A stretch of DNA of 64,000 nt, from assembly GCF_020523985.1 (NCBI RefSeq), contig NZ_JAIVKM010000001.1:1-64000 (forward strand), given 5' to 3'. Both the position numbers and the translations under genes were made by a program. Positions 1-9,636 of this stretch are shown one piece after another. Positions within the stretch are counted from its first letter, which is position 1. Each line of letters opens with the position of its first letter. A model generated the notes under the pieces. It worked only from the letters and a program-made list of their open reading frames with translations, was not told the DNA's origin and did no database searches. The DNA comes from Mangrovibacter yixingensis. Lineage in GTDB: Bacteria; Pseudomonadota; Gammaproteobacteria; Enterobacterales; Enterobacteriaceae.

Positions 1-61
1 GTGTGTAAGCGCAGCGATGCGTTGAGCTAACCGGTACTAATGAACCGTGAGGCTTAACCTT
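1..61 (+). rRNA. 23S ribosomal RNA, 3' end only
   Basis: The first 61 bases match the conserved 3' end of enterobacterial 23S rRNA, which terminates in GGCTTAACCTT. The rest of the gene lies upstream of the window. A short spacer (62-154) separates it from 5S rRNA, so this is the tail of an rrn operon, the counterpart of rrnH of E. coli judging by the flanking genes. Confidence 0.97.
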
Positions 62-154
62 ACAACGCCAAAGATGTTTTGGTGTGAGAGACGAATTTTT
101 TAGCTTGTTGACGGATAAGATTCATGGCCGTGAGGCGGTGAATGAAACAGAATA

Positions 155-274
155 TGCCTGGCGGCAAGAGCGCGGTGGTCCCACCTGACCCCATGCCGAA
201 CTCAGAAGTGAAACGCCGTAGCGCCGATGGTAGTGTGGGGTCTCCCCATGCGAGAGTAGGGAACTGCCAGGCTT
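155..274 (+). rRNA. rrf: 5S ribosomal RNA
   Basis: The segment begins TGCCTGGCGGC and ends in the complementary CTGCCAGGC, the closing stem of enterobacterial 5S rRNA, with the conserved central CCATGCCGAACTCAGAAGTG. Its length is about 120 nt. The 3' end was placed by analogy with E. coli and may be off by one or two bases. Confidence 0.97.
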
Positions 275-354
275 CAATTAAAACATTCGCATTATGCGGG
301 TGTGGAAAGAAAAAGTAATAAGCCATTGTAATGGCTGTTGCAGAAAAATTCGGT

Positions 355-431
355 GGAGCGGTAGTTCAGTTGGTTAGAATACCTGCCTGTCACGCAGGGG
401 GTCGCGGGTTCGAGTCCCGTCCGTTCCGCCA
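355..431 (+). tRNA. aspU: tRNA-Asp (GTC)
   Basis: This 77-nt cloverleaf has anticodon GTC in the loop CTGTCACGC, a TTCGAGTCCC T-arm and an encoded CCA. It is the distal tRNA of the rrn operon, as aspU is in E. coli rrnH. An identical tRNA gene lies at 6948-7024. Confidence 0.98.
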
Positions 432-440
432 ATTATTATT

Positions 441-468
441 AACCCCTGAGGAAAACTCAGGGGTTTTT
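441..468 (+). terminator. rrn operon intrinsic terminator
   Basis: The stem CCCCTGAG / CTCAGGGG encloses a GAAAA loop and is followed by a run of six T, directly after tRNA-Asp. This is a strong Rho-independent terminator. Confidence 0.9.
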
Positions 469-584
469 TGTTTTTATCACTTATATCTCCAACTGCATTT
501 TCCAATAATTTTTTAGTTACTATTCAGTGACTGGAAATGGTGGTCATAGCAATAGCAAAACAACCACCATGTCTTTGCAGCATT

Positions 585-1517
585 TTAGCTCTTCAGTTTC
601 ACTTGCAATGATTGTGCATTCAGAACCGCTTTATCTGCAAAGCGCTCAGTAAGAAAATCAATGAATGCGCGGATACGTGCACTAATGGCCCGGTCACTGT
701 AGTAAACGGCGCTGAATGGTGTGGGTACTGCTAACTTGTGTGCCTGCAAAACCTCAACTAACCGGCCCTGAGTGATTTCCTCATCGACCATAAAGTCCGA
801 TAAGCTGGCAATACCATTCCCACCCAGGCACAACTGCTTGATAGTTTCACCATTGTTAGAGGTTAGCGCCGGGCTAATTTGCCTCAACTGGCCATTCTCA
901 TCCGGTACCGCCCATGAATTCAGGGATAACGGCTCGGAAAATCCAATACAGCAATGTGCATCCAGATCTTCAGGCGTTTGAGGCATACCATTTACTGCCA
1001 AATATTCTGGTGTGGCGACTATACGGCGATAGCTGTTAAACAACGGCCGGGCGCGTAAACTTGAATCCGATAAGTTACCTACACGAATGGCAACATCTAC
1101 TTTGCGTTCAATCAGGTTGATAAAGGTTTCAGAAGAAACCAGTGATAGTGTGACTTGTGGGTAGCGCTCGCGAAAGGGTTTGATTAGAGGGACGAGTAAG
1201 TGCAATACCACAGGTGTGGCTGCATCAACAATCAATGTCCCTGCTGGCGTTTCTTTGGTTTCCTGTAGCTCATTTTCAGCATCTGCCATTTCCTGAAGAA
1301 TATGCTGAGCCCGGCGGAAGTAACGCTGGCCTTCCTCGGTTAAACTTAATTGCCGTGTTGTTCGGTTGAGTAGGTTCACTCCCAACTTCATTTCAAGGCG
1401 CTTAACCGCTCTGCTAACTGCTGAGTTAGCCTGGTTCAGTTGAACGGCTGCACGGCTGAAGCTGCCATTTTCTACAACAGCGACGAAAACCCCGAGTTCC
1501 TCAGAATTTGTTTTCAT
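585..1517 (-). CDS. yafC: LysR-family transcriptional regulator YafC
   Basis: The 310-residue protein has an N-terminal winged helix-turn-helix (about residues 4-63, with [20 protein letters not shown]) and a LysR substrate-binding domain (about 90-295, with VDVAIRVG and [10 protein letters not shown]). It resembles E. coli YafC along its whole length. I chose the start at 1517 (MKTNSEE) because GGAGG lies six bases upstream; the in-frame ATG at 1529 would place that Shine-Dalgarno inside the gene. It is divergent from yafD, as in E. coli. The inducer and targets are not known to me. Confidence 0.92.
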   Translation of the reverse strand: MKTNSEELGVFVAVVENGSFSRAAVQLNQANSAVSRAVKRLEMKLGVNLLNRTTRQLSLTEEGQRYFRRAQHILQEMADAENELQETKETPAGTLIVDAATPVVLHLLVPLIKPFRERYPQVTLSLVSSETFINLIERKVDVAIRVGNLSDSSLRARPLFNSYRRIVATPEYLAVNGMPQTPEDLDAHCCIGFSEPLSLNSWAVPDENGQLRQISPALTSNNGETIKQLCLGGNGIASLSDFMVDEEITQGRLVEVLQAHKLAVPTPFSAVYYSDRAISARIRAFIDFLTERFADKAVLNAQSLQVKLKS

Positions 1518-1727
1518 TATTGCCTCCATGGCAATAGTTAAATTGTTTTATGGGCAATTTGGTAATAAAAGTACCCTGCATCTTTACTGGCTGGCAATGA
1601 AAATACTGAAATAGTGCATCTTGCTTTATCAAAGCCAGCGGATGATTGAAACTGACCGCTAAAAATTCTATAACTGAAATGACTGCTAACATGTTGTGTG
1701 CAGTGAAACGAAAAGGTGTGTTGTAAC

Positions 1728-2534
1728 GTGCGTAAACCGACCTATGCCATGCGTTATGTCGCAGGCCAGCCTGCGGAGAGAATTTTGCCGCCAGGGGCGT
1801 TTTCGAGCATTGGTCAGGCTCTTCCTTCCGGAATTCCGCTTACCAGTGAGGAGCGGATACGTATTCTGGTATGGAATATTTTTAAACAGCAACGCAATGA
1901 GTGGCTGTCGGTACTGAAGAATTTTGGTAAAGATGCACACTTGGTGTTATTACAGGAAGCCCAGACAACGCCTGAGCTGGTTGATTTCGCAACTTCGAAT
2001 TACCTTGCGGCCGACCAGGTACCTGCCTTGATCCTGCCTCAACACCCTTCAGGCGTGATGACACTCTCTTCTGCTCATCCTATTTACTGCTGCCCACTAC
2101 GCGAGCGAGAGCCCATACTGCGGCTTGCCAAGTCTGCTCTGGTCACTGTTTACCCACTACCTGATACCCGAATGCTGATGGTTGTAAATATTCATGCCAT
2201 CAACTTTACTTTGGGTGTGGACGTGTATAGCAAACAATTAGCCCCCATCCGGGAACAAATGGCGCATCATAATGGGCCAGTTATTATGGCGGGTGATTTC
2301 AATGCGTGGAGCCGCCCCAGGATCAGTGCGTTATACGGATTTGCCCGAGAAATGTCACTACGAGAAGTACGTTTTAAAGATGACCAGCGGAAAAGAGCTT
2401 TTGGGCGCCCACTGGATTTTGTCTTTTATCGTGGCCTGAATGTGGCGAACGCGTCTGTTCTGGTTACTCAGGCCTCTGACCACAACCCACTGTTAGTGGA
2501 ATTTGACCCATGCAAGCCAGATAAGACAAAATAA
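1728..2534 (+). CDS. yafD: endonuclease/exonuclease/phosphatase-family protein YafD
   Basis: This 268-residue member of the EEP superfamily closely resembles E. coli YafD. It carries the hallmark stretches ILVWNI near residue 50, [11 protein letters not shown] (catalytic Glu), [11 protein letters not shown] (Asp-x-Asn) and C-terminal [10 protein letters not shown] (Asp-His). These residues bind metal and activate water for phosphodiester or phosphomonoester hydrolysis. The physiological substrate is not established to my knowledge. The GTG start at 1728 ([10 protein letters not shown]) matches the E. coli N-terminus and is preceded by AAAGGTG; an upstream ATG at 1716 is less likely. The E. 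coli neighbour yafE is absent, and mltD follows directly. Confidence 0.9.
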   Translation: MRKPTYAMRYVAGQPAERILPPGAFSSIGQALPSGIPLTSEERIRILVWNIFKQQRNEWLSVLKNFGKDAHLVLLQEAQTTPELVDFATSNYLAADQVPALILPQHPSGVMTLSSAHPIYCCPLREREPILRLAKSALVTVYPLPDTRMLMVVNIHAINFTLGVDVYSKQLAPIREQMAHHNGPVIMAGDFNAWSRPRISALYGFAREMSLREVRFKDDQRKRAFGRPLDFVFYRGLNVANASVLVTQASDHNPLLVEFDPCKPDKTK

Positions 2535-2535
2535 A

Positions 2536-2587
2536 AAACCGCCTGTATCGATACTCTGTTTCACAGCAGTATATCTACAGACGGTTT
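2536..2587. terminator. hairpin between convergent yafD and mltD
   Basis: Arms AAACCGCCTGTA and TACAGACGGTTT pair with one mismatch around a longer loop, flanked by A/T runs. It sits between two convergent genes and is likely a bidirectional terminator. Confidence 0.6.
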
Positions 2588-2622
2588 AGCAGGCATGATG
2601 CGTATGTTATGGCCCTGGCTCC

Positions 2623-3987
2623 TTAGGAGTCGGGTTTAGTCCCATCATCAACAAACAAAGTTAACTGGTCGCCAGGTTTAATGGCGTCAACATCCTTATT
2701 CCAGCGCATGACATCATTAATGTTGAGGCCATGCCGCCTGGCGATGCTGTACAGGGAATCACCTTTTTTAACACGATAGGTGATGCTGTCATTTTTCACC
2801 AGCCGGGAATCACTGTTCAGCGTTCCTGTTTGCAGAGTCTGACCAACCTTGATCTTGCTGGATGTCAGGTTATTCCACGCTCGTAAATCATGCTCAGAGA
2901 CATTCAACCGAGCGGCAATGGCAGAAAGCGTGTCACCGCGGCGTACTGTATACGCAGCGCTGCTATTGCTGGCGACCAGAGAAGACTGCATCGCGTCGAA
3001 CGTATTTGCAGCCAAAGAGCTACGGAGCTCATCCGCATGCTTTTGTGGCACCATGACATACTTCGGGCCGCTCTTGCCTAATACTTCCCCTTTGTAGCCC
3101 GCATTAAATGTTTTCAGCTTTTTAAGCGACATACCTGCCATTTCGGCAAGTTGGTCCATCTGAACCGGGCTGGACACTTTCACTTTTGCCAAAGCACGAC
3201 TTTCATCTGGCGTAGGCAAGCGAACACCATAACGCTGACTATTTTTGAAAATCTCACTCAGCGCTAACATTTTGGGAACATAGACACGCGTTTCATGCGG
3301 CAAAGAAAGTGACCAAAAGTCCGTTGGTTTCCCATGGGCCTTGTTCGCTTTTATCGCACGCATTACCCTGCCTTCACCGCTGTTATACGCAGCAACTGTC
3401 AATAACCAGTCACCGTCAAACATACGATTCAGGCGTTGCATCATGTCCAATGCGGCGGTTGTGGAAGCTACCACATCACGACGCGCATCATACTCACGAG
3501 TTTGCTTTAAACCATAATTCCTTCCCGTGCTCGGAATGATTTGCCAAATGCCTGCGGCATTAGCACCAGACGTTGCATGGGGGTTAAAAGCGCTCTCCAC
3601 TATGGGTAGTAGTACCAGCTCCATCGGCATGTTACGTTTCTTAACTTGCCCGGCTATCCAGTACATATACGGCTCTGCCCGTAAAGTTACATCGTGGAGA
3701 TAGCTCTTATTACTCAAATATTTCTGTTTTTGTTCGCGAATCCGGGCGTTTTCCGGAATCCCCATCTTTAGCTCGTTGCCAATGAAGGTCCACAGGTCCT
3801 GATCATGCGCGAAGGAAGTACCATCGTTCAACCATCGCGCGCTGTCCGCCTGACCTGCGAACTTTCCTGCTTCTCCTTGACCAGCCGCAGAAAGGCTCTG
3901 TGCGTGCTGTTGAATATGCCCGTCATGTTTCGACGCCTGGCACCCAACCAGCAGGACAGAGGCGATTAGAATCGCTTTTGCCTTCAT
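2623..3987 (-). CDS. mltD: membrane-bound lytic murein transglycosylase D
   Basis: The 454-residue lipoprotein has a signal peptide ending in the lipobox LLVGC (Cys16). It also has a lytic transglycosylase domain whose catalytic Glu is E131 in IVESAFNPHATSGANAAG, and two C-terminal LysM modules (about 344-388 and 403-447). It cleaves the MurNAc-GlcNAc bond of peptidoglycan to form 1,6-anhydro ends and acts from the outer membrane. Length and layout match E. coli MltD. It runs toward yafD and is divergent from nothing close; gloB lies upstream on the same strand. Confidence 0.96.
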   Translation of the reverse strand: MKAKAILIASVLLVGCQASKHDGHIQQHAQSLSAAGQGEAGKFAGQADSARWLNDGTSFAHDQDLWTFIGNELKMGIPENARIREQKQKYLSNKSYLHDVTLRAEPYMYWIAGQVKKRNMPMELVLLPIVESAFNPHATSGANAAGIWQIIPSTGRNYGLKQTREYDARRDVVASTTAALDMMQRLNRMFDGDWLLTVAAYNSGEGRVMRAIKANKAHGKPTDFWSLSLPHETRVYVPKMLALSEIFKNSQRYGVRLPTPDESRALAKVKVSSPVQMDQLAEMAGMSLKKLKTFNAGYKGEVLGKSGPKYVMVPQKHADELRSSLAANTFDAMQSSLVASNSSAAYTVRRGDTLSAIAARLNVSEHDLRAWNNLTSSKIKVGQTLQTGTLNSDSRLVKNDSITYRVKKGDSLYSIARRHGLNINDVMRWNKDVDAIKPGDQLTLFVDDGTKPDS

Positions 3988-4056
3988 GTGTGTGTCAATA
4001 GTTGCTTAAAAGACGAGCGATGATACCTGCGACTGCAAAATAACTCAACCCTGGAT

Positions 4057-4812
4057 TTAGAAGTTATCTTTCTTTGCGCGTAACCAGGCAAAATATTGCT
4101 CAGGTTGTTGCAAAGTTGTTTCATCTCTTATTTTCTCAATTAAAACAGTATCATCCGTTCGTAAAAAAAGATTAATTCGCCGCTCATTTTCCAGCGTTGA
4201 GGGGAGGGAAGAGTGACTTTTTTTACGTAACTCATTAACTTCATTACTGTATTTAACTAACGCTTCATCTTTCGGGAGAATACTTAAGGAAAAGTTAATA
4301 TTTGATTGAGTGTATTCATGTGCGCAACAAACTAAAGTATTGGCTGGTAACTGGTTTAATGTTTTAAGAGACTGGTACATCTGGGTTGGTGTACCTTCAA
4401 AAATTCGGCCACATCCACCAGAAAAAAGCGTATCGCCACAAAATAGATAAGGAGAACTGTAATAGCAGATATGTCCTAAAGTGTGACCAGGTGTGAATAT
4501 CACCTCAAAATCGAGCCCCAGTAATGTGAATTTATCGCCATCAGCCAGTATGTGAGTGGTCCCTTTACTGCTGGTTTCTTCGGGCCCATAAACAACCAGT
4601 TCTGGCCATATCGCACGTAAATCCGCCACCCCGCCAGTGTGGTCGTCATGGTGGTGGGTGAGCAAAATAGCTACTGGTTTCCAGCCAAATTTCTTCACAC
4701 TATCAATAACAGGTCTGGCATCACCTGGGTCGACAACCAGGCATTCTCCTGTGGAGTTATAGAGTACCCAGATATAGTTGTCCTGAAATGCAGGAATACT
4801 GGTAAGATTCAT
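4057..4812 (-). CDS. gloB: hydroxyacylglutathione hydrolase (glyoxalase II)
   Basis: The protein has 251 residues, the E. coli length. It contains the metallo-beta-lactamase metal motif [10 protein letters not shown] (H53, H55, D57, H58), followed by GHTLGH and [13 protein letters not shown]. It hydrolyses S-D-lactoylglutathione to D-lactate and glutathione in methylglyoxal detoxification, using a dinuclear metal centre in the cytosol. The start at 4812 (MNLTSIPAF) matches the family N-terminus; an in-frame ATG at 4836 would add eight atypical residues. It is divergent from yafS, with only 37 bp between their starts. Confidence 0.97.
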   Translation of the reverse strand: MNLTSIPAFQDNYIWVLYNSTGECLVVDPGDARPVIDSVKKFGWKPVAILLTHHHDDHTGGVADLRAIWPELVVYGPEETSSKGTTHILADGDKFTLLGLDFEVIFTPGHTLGHICYYSSPYLFCGDTLFSGGCGRIFEGTPTQMYQSLKTLNQLPANTLVCCAHEYTQSNINFSLSILPKDEALVKYSNEVNELRKKSHSSLPSTLENERRINLFLRTDDTVLIEKIRDETTLQQPEQYFAWLRAKKDNF

Positions 4813-4849
4813 AAATGACCTCAGTAATGCTCGCAAATGGAAGGTTTTA

Positions 4850-5590
4850 ATGAAACCGGCAAGGACACCTTTGCCACTCCAGGCGCCCGGACAGTGGGCT
4901 GAATTGCCTTGGGGTGAATACTATCGTGAAGCGCTCGAACGCCAGGTGCAACCCTGGCTTGGAAAAATGTTTGGGTTCCATTTGATTAAACTGGGGAATT
5001 TGAGCGCAGAAATCAATACCAGTGAATGCCCTATATCACACCAGGTGAATGTGGCAATGCAAGGGCACGCACTTCATGTGATTGCCGATCCATTAGCATT
5101 GCCTTTTGCAGCAAAATCTGTTGATGCTTGCTTATTAGCTCATGGTTTGTCCTGGTGCCAGGATCCACACCGTTTGCTGAGGGAAGTTGATCGCATCTTG
5201 ATAGATGATGGCTGGTTAATCCTGAGTGGCTTTAACCCTGTCAGCCTACTTGGCGCTGGTAAAGCCGTGCCCTTTCGCAGCAAAAAAGGCGCAACCCAGA
5301 GCCGAATGTTTACTCTGGTTCGTCAACTGGACTGGCTTTCATTGCTTAATTTTGAAGTGCTGCATTACAAACGTTTCCATGTTCTCCCCTGGCACCGGTT
5401 AGGTGGGCGGTTACTCTCCACTCACCTTCCGGCTCTGGGTTGCATGCAGTTGATCGTGGCACGGAAAAGAACCATTCCATTAACGATGAACCCGATGTCT
5501 GCTCGTAAATCCCGTGCATCACTGCGCCCGGCAGTGACGGCTTCCCGCCAATACCGAAAATCTTCGGATCACCCGTTTTCAGATAAATAG
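4850..5590 (+). CDS. yafS: putative SAM-dependent methyltransferase YafS
   Basis: The 246-residue protein aligns with E. coli YafS. It has a class I methyltransferase-like core: a predicted acidic strand-end near [26 protein letters not shown] and the post-motif [21 protein letters not shown] (motif III-like). The substrate is unknown. The gene is sandwiched between gloB (divergent) and rnhA (convergent), and its last 22 bases overlap the end of rnhA. The basic C-terminal tail (about residues 205-246) looks disordered. Confidence 0.88.
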   Translation: MKPARTPLPLQAPGQWAELPWGEYYREALERQVQPWLGKMFGFHLIKLGNLSAEINTSECPISHQVNVAMQGHALHVIADPLALPFAAKSVDACLLAHGLSWCQDPHRLLREVDRILIDDGWLILSGFNPVSLLGAGKAVPFRSKKGATQSRMFTLVRQLDWLSLLNFEVLHYKRFHVLPWHRLGGRLLSTHLPALGCMQLIVARKRTIPLTMNPMSARKSRASLRPAVTASRQYRKSSDHPFSDK

Positions 5591-6039
5591 CCCGTATCTT
5601 CCTGTGATGGCGAGCCAGCGGCTGTTCGTGCCAGTTCGTCACACCGCTCATTCTCAGGGTGCCCGGCATGGCCCTTTACCCATTCCCATTTAATGTTGTG
5701 CTGGCTAAGTGCGCTATCCAGCCTCTTCCACAGATCCACATTTTTGACTGGCTTTTTATCTGCGGTTTTCCAGCCACGCTTTTTCCAGTTATGGATCCAG
5801 GAGGTAATCCCCTGGCGAACATACTGACTGTCGGTACTCAGTGTGATATCGCAGTGTTCCTTAATGGCTTCAAGTGCGACGATCGCCGCCATTAATTCCA
5901 TTCTATTGTTCGTTGTGAGGTAGTATCCTTCACTGAAGGTTTTTTCGTGTTGTTTGTAACGTAAAATCGCACCGTAGCCACCTGGGCCTGGGTTCCCTAG
6001 ACAAGAGCCATCGGTGAAAATTTCTACCTGTTTACGCAT
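5569..6039 (-). CDS. rnhA: ribonuclease HI
   Basis: The 156-residue enzyme starts [21 protein letters not shown]10, the Glu in NRMELMA, the Asp in STDSQY and the Asp in NERCDELA form the four-carboxylate active site. It degrades the RNA strand of RNA:DNA hybrids. The ATG at 6039 is preferred because it gives the family N-terminus; upstream in-frame ATGs would extend into the dnaQ leader. It is divergent from dnaQ with 55 bp between starts, the well-known enterobacterial rnhA-dnaQ arrangement with overlapping promoters. Confidence 0.97.
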   Translation of the reverse strand: MRKQVEIFTDGSCLGNPGPGGYGAILRYKQHEKTFSEGYYLTTNNRMELMAAIVALEAIKEHCDITLSTDSQYVRQGITSWIHNWKKRGWKTADKKPVKNVDLWKRLDSALSQHNIKWEWVKGHAGHPENERCDELARTAAGSPSQEDTGYLSENG

Positions 6040-6094
6040 TCTGGTAAACTTCCCGGGTCTGAAGAAAAAACTAAGTCTGACACAAACGAGCGCT

Positions 6095-6823
6095 ATGAGC
6101 ACAGAAATCACAAGACAGATCGTTCTCGATACTGAAACCACAGGTATGAACCAGGTAGGGGCGCACTACGAAGGGCACCGTATTATCGAAATTGGTGCTG
6201 TTGAAGTGATTAACCGCCGCCTGACGGGTAACAACTTCCATATTTATCTGAAACCAGACCGTTTAGTCGACCCGGAAGCCTTTATGGTTCATGGGATTTC
6301 AGATGAATTTCTGGCATATCAGCCAGTATTCGCTGATGTTGTCGATGATTTTCTCGATTATATTCGTGGTGCTGAATTAGTCATCCATAACGCATCGTTT
6401 GATATCGGCTTTATGGATTATGAGTTTGGCATGCTCAATAAGGGCATTGGTAAAACGGAAACATTCTGTAAAGTCACCGATAGCTTGGCTCTGGCGCGCC
6501 GTATGTTCCCAGGCAAACGTAACAGCCTGGATGCCTTGTGCTCGCGCTACGAAATAGACAACAGCAAGCGAACACTGCACGGGGCATTACTCGATGCCCA
6601 AATCCTTGCTGATGTCTACCTGACTATGACAGGCGGGCAAACCAGCATAAAATTTGCGATGGAAGGTGATGCCCAACAGGCTGCAGACTCAACAGGTATA
6701 CAACGTGTAGTGCGTGCTGGTGGGCTGAAAATAGTTAGAGCTTCTGATGAAGAATGTGTTGCCCATGAATCTCGTCTGGACCTGGTTCAGAAAAAGGGCG
6801 GTAGTTGCATGTGGCGTGCATAA
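6095..6823 (+). CDS. dnaQ: DNA polymerase III epsilon subunit (proofreading exonuclease)
   Basis: The 242-residue protein carries the three DEDDh exonuclease motifs: LDTETTG near residues 11-17, HNASFDIGF near 98-106, and HGALLDAQ near 162-169. The catalytic His and Asp are in the last. A clamp-binding peptide QTSIKF follows near residue 182, and the C-terminal segment that binds alpha (DnaE) ends in WRA. It removes mismatched 3' nucleotides during replication. The start [10 protein letters not shown] matches E. coli. A second tRNA-Asp lies downstream, as in E. coli (aspV). Confidence 0.97.
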   Translation: MSTEITRQIVLDTETTGMNQVGAHYEGHRIIEIGAVEVINRRLTGNNFHIYLKPDRLVDPEAFMVHGISDEFLAYQPVFADVVDDFLDYIRGAELVIHNASFDIGFMDYEFGMLNKGIGKTETFCKVTDSLALARRMFPGKRNSLDALCSRYEIDNSKRTLHGALLDAQILADVYLTMTGGQTSIKFAMEGDAQQAADSTGIQRVVRAGGLKIVRASDEECVAHESRLDLVQKKGGSCMWRA

Positions 6824-6947
6824 TAATGTGCAAAATCCGGTCATTCAGGTGAATTTTGCGCCAACCAGCCAAAATAGAAAGAAAAAGCGTTGACGCTTCT
6901 GCAAGGTATCCGTAATATCCGCATCGTTCCCGACGGGGAACAATCGC

Positions 6948-7024
6948 GGAGCGGTAGTTCAGTTGGTTAGAATACCTGCCTGTCACGCAGGGGGTCGCGG
7001 GTTCGAGTCCCGTCCGTTCCGCCA
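6948..7024 (+). tRNA. aspV: tRNA-Asp (GTC)
   Basis: This 77-nt tRNA is base-for-base identical to the one at 355-431, with anticodon GTC and an encoded CCA. Its position after dnaQ matches aspV of E. coli. The E. coli-like backbone is interrupted just after it by the hpx region, so this tRNA marks an insertion hotspot, though I see no integrase or duplicated 3' end here. Confidence 0.98.
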
Positions 7025-7031
7025 CTATTTG

Positions 7032-7064
7032 AGCGCCATGTTAATCTTTAACATGGCGCTTTTT
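7032..7064 (+). terminator. intrinsic terminator after aspV
   Basis: The 13-bp stem AGCGCCATGTTAA / TTAACATGGCGCT with a 3-nt loop is followed by TTTTCG. Confidence 0.88.
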
Positions 7065-7246
7065 CGTTTCTGATTGCCATCAATTTATCCACTCGTGATT
7101 TGTCTTTGCTACTGGCTAACGACTACTGGTAATGACATGTAGCGCAGTTATATAAGCTGCTTTGCAGAAATTTAACTGGCTCTGTTGCTGTTGACTACGA
7201 TATTTTACGGATCTCACGTATTTTTCCCGGGAAAATAGCGTATTAG

Positions 7247-7272
7247 AGGTGCCAGCGAAATGACTGGCACCT
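7247..7272 (-). terminator. terminator downstream of the permease gene
   Basis: The perfect 9-bp inverted repeat AGGTGCCAG / CTGGCACCT lies 15 bp past the permease stop codon. On the minus strand it is followed by AATACGC rather than a clean U-run, so it may be a weak terminator. The remaining spacer 7065-7246 shows no gene. Confidence 0.55.
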
Positions 7273-7286
7273 TACTGTATACATCA

Positions 7287-8771
7287 TTATTCTTGCGAGG
7301 CCGCTACCCTGTCAGTACGCGGGCCGGATACATGCACCCGGTCATTACGGGCAATCCAGCGGTAACTTCCAGCTGCCAAAAATGCACCGATAAACCAGCT
7401 AAAGTTAGCAACCGCATGTAATGACGGAATAAAGCTGATAATCAGGCACACCACAACAGACGGAATCAATGCAGCAATTGCTTTCGGGTTGAAGCCCTTG
7501 TTGTACCAGTAGGGGCCATCCTGAGACACACTAAATAATGCATCCACATTAATTGTGCCACGTTTAATTAAATAAAAATCAGCAAGTAAAATGCCAAAAA
7601 GTGGGCCAATAAAAGAACCCAGAACATCCAGAGTGTAATGGATCAATTCTGGTGACTGGAACAGATTCCACGGAGTTAATAAAACAGAGCCTACAGCAGC
7701 AATCATACCACCAGTACGGAAACTGATCTTTTGAGGTGAGCAGTTTGAGAAATCAAAAGCGGGTGACACAAAGTTTGCGACAATATTAATCCCTATAGTG
7801 GCAGTAATCATGGTCAGCAAACCTATCGCCATCGCCACGCTATTTCCCACATGGCTGACTGTCTCAATAGGGTCGGTAATCATTTTGCCAAATAATGATT
7901 GTGTACCAGAAACAATAATGACAGTCACAATGGAAAATAGCAGAAAATTAAATGGCAGCCCCCAGCGATTCCCACGGCGAATTTCATTCATGTTTTTCGC
8001 ATAACGCGAGAAATCACCGAAATTGAGCAGTGGCCCAGAAAAATAGGAAACCACCAGCGCAGTCGCTGTAATCATTTCCCAGACCTGGGCTGAAGGACTC
8101 AGCGTTTTACTTGATAGTGTGAAAGAAATGCCATCCAGACCGGTCTGGTAAAGTATCCAGCCCGCAAGGCACATCATAACGACATACACAGCTGGGCCTG
8201 CCACATCAATAAATCGTTTAATGGCGTCCATTCCGTGCCAGAACACCATAGCCTGCAATACCCACATAATGCCAAAACAAATCCATCCCAGATGCGAAAG
8301 CCCCAAAAAGTGAGCCTGTGTCATTGGCGCGAGCGAAGGCCAAAATTTCAAAATAACCAGCATCAGAGCATTTGCTGCCAGGTATGTCTGAATGCCGTAC
8401 CAGGCAAACGCAATCAAACCACGGATTACTGCGGGAATATTGGCACCAAATACCCCAAAAGCCTGGCGGCTGATAACGGCATAAGGCACGCCGGCCATTT
8501 GGCTGGGTTTGGCTACCAGGTTAGCGCATACCTGAACAATACAAATACCCACCAACAGGCACAACAGCACTTGCCAGCTTGATAAACCTAATGCAAAAAA
8601 ACTGGCAGCAACAACATAGCCGCCCATGCTGTGAACATCTGACATCCAGAATGAAAATATATTGTACCAGGTCCAACGTTGTTGGCGTGTGGGCGCCAGA
8701 TCTTCATTGCACAATCTTGGGCTGTAGCCCGCATTGGGGTTATCAGCAGTTGTATGGTGAACGTTTGGCAT
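7287..8771 (-). CDS. NCS1-family transporter, probable allantoin permease
   Basis: The 494-residue protein is an NCS1 (nucleobase:cation symporter-1) transporter with about 12 hydrophobic segments. Family signatures include an N-terminal NEDLAP plus RQQRWTWYNIFSFWMSD, VPYAVISRQAFGVFGANIPA, and GPLFGILLADFYLIKRG. Its divergent position next to the allantoin regulator and the allantoin racemase and allantoinase genes points to uptake of allantoin or a related hydantoin or ureide across the inner membrane. The start at 8771 (MPNVHH) has AAAGGAG eight bases upstream; an ATG at 8792 would contain that ribosome site within the coding sequence. Substrate specificity is inferred from context. Confidence 0.85.
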   Translation of the reverse strand: MPNVHHTTADNPNAGYSPRLCNEDLAPTRQQRWTWYNIFSFWMSDVHSMGGYVVAASFFALGLSSWQVLLCLLVGICIVQVCANLVAKPSQMAGVPYAVISRQAFGVFGANIPAVIRGLIAFAWYGIQTYLAANALMLVILKFWPSLAPMTQAHFLGLSHLGWICFGIMWVLQAMVFWHGMDAIKRFIDVAGPAVYVVMMCLAGWILYQTGLDGISFTLSSKTLSPSAQVWEMITATALVVSYFSGPLLNFGDFSRYAKNMNEIRRGNRWGLPFNFLLFSIVTVIIVSGTQSLFGKMITDPIETVSHVGNSVAMAIGLLTMITATIGINIVANFVSPAFDFSNCSPQKISFRTGGMIAAVGSVLLTPWNLFQSPELIHYTLDVLGSFIGPLFGILLADFYLIKRGTINVDALFSVSQDGPYWYNKGFNPKAIAALIPSVVVCLIISFIPSLHAVANFSWFIGAFLAAGSYRWIARNDRVHVSGPRTDRVAASQE

Positions 8772-8874
8772 GGATTCTGCTCCTTTACTCAATAGCAGCT
8801 GATGATGGTTTGTGCGGTAACTGTTGCAGGAACCAGGCCAGGTTCACATTTTTTGTGTACTTATTTTATATATA

Positions 8875-8884
8875 TTGTATACAA
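8875..8884. promoter_or_regulatory. putative GntR/FCD operator in the permease-hpxS intergenic region
   Basis: TTGTATACAA is a perfect 10-bp palindrome of the type bound by FCD-subgroup GntR regulators. It lies between the divergent permease gene and hpxS in an AT-rich promoter region, and a half-similar TTGTGTAC follows at about 8899. It is a likely HpxS binding site; this assignment is inferred. Confidence 0.5.
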
Positions 8885-8916
8885 GATAGAAAATGCATTG
8901 TGTACGGGAGTAATGA

Positions 8917-9636
8917 ATGAGGCAGCAAGATGTGGGGCAACCCCAGCAAGAGCAACAAGATAAAGAAGCCGAAATATGGCAATCATTAATGAGAGCGATC
9001 GTTGAGCATCAACTTCCTCCGGGATGTAAGCTCCCTGAAGAAGCGCTGGCTGAAGCCTTTGGTGTGAGCCGAACGGGGATCAGAAAGGTCCTGACACGCC
9101 TTGCAACAGTGCAAATGGTCACTATGACGCCCCGGCGTGGTGCGTTTGTAGCAAGCCCTGGAGTAGAAGAATCAAAACAGATCTTCCGTACTCGCACGTT
9201 ACTCGAATGTGCCAATCTACCTGATGTAGTGGCACATATTCAGCCGCCACATATTGCTGCGCTGGAAAATATCACTCGGCGCGAAGAACAAGCTCATCGC
9301 GAGCATGATGGCGCGGCAGCCATTCGTTACTCCGCAGATTTTCATATTCAACTCCATGCGATTTCTGGCAACGAGGTTATGGTTGAGACACTTACACGCC
9401 TGACACAGCGTTCCTCATTAGTGATAGCGGCCTGGGGGGCGCCATGGCAACAAGGTTGCCGGTGTGATGATCATGGCGTGCTGATTGATGCCCTGCGTCA
9501 AAAAGACCCTGACAGACTAATATCGTGTATGCAACAGCACTTCGAAGACATTCTTCATAGCCTGCATTTTGAACGAAGCGGTGAAACAGTTCCTGATTTT
9601 TCACGCCTGTTTGGTATACAAGAGGCAAAGAAATGA
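8917..9636 (+). CDS. hpxS: GntR-family (FCD) regulator of allantoin genes, HpxS-like
   Basis: The 239-residue regulator has an N-terminal winged helix (about 18-85; EEALAEAFGVSRTGIRKVLTRLA) and a C-terminal all-helical FCD ligand-binding domain (about 95-220). In the latter, HIQLHAISGN provides likely metal or ligand His residues. In Klebsiella, hpxSAB encodes the regulator, allantoin racemase and allantoinase in this order, as here. GGGAG lies six bases before the ATG. The stop overlaps the next gene by four bases (ATGA), indicating translational coupling with hpxA. It is likely autoregulated through the palindrome at 8875. Confidence 0.88.
   Translation: MRQQDVGQPQQEQQDKEAEIWQSLMRAIVEHQLPPGCKLPEEALAEAFGVSRTGIRKVLTRLATVQMVTMTPRRGAFVASPGVEESKQIFRTRTLLECANLPDVVAHIQPPHIAALENITRREEQAHREHDGAAAIRYSADFHIQLHAISGNEVMVETLTRLTQRSSLVIAAWGAPWQQGCRCDDHGVLIDALRQKDPDRLISCMQQHFEDILHSLHFERSGETVPDFSRLFGIQEAKK

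Noticed and set aside
60-516. Small open frames over the 5S rRNA and tRNA-Asp genes
   Set aside because: They lie entirely on structural RNA genes and have no ribosome site or protein-like composition.
7025-7286. Integration scar or duplicated tRNA end after aspV
   Set aside because: No repeat of the tRNA 3' end is seen at the hpx/yafV border, and no integrase is present in the hpx region.
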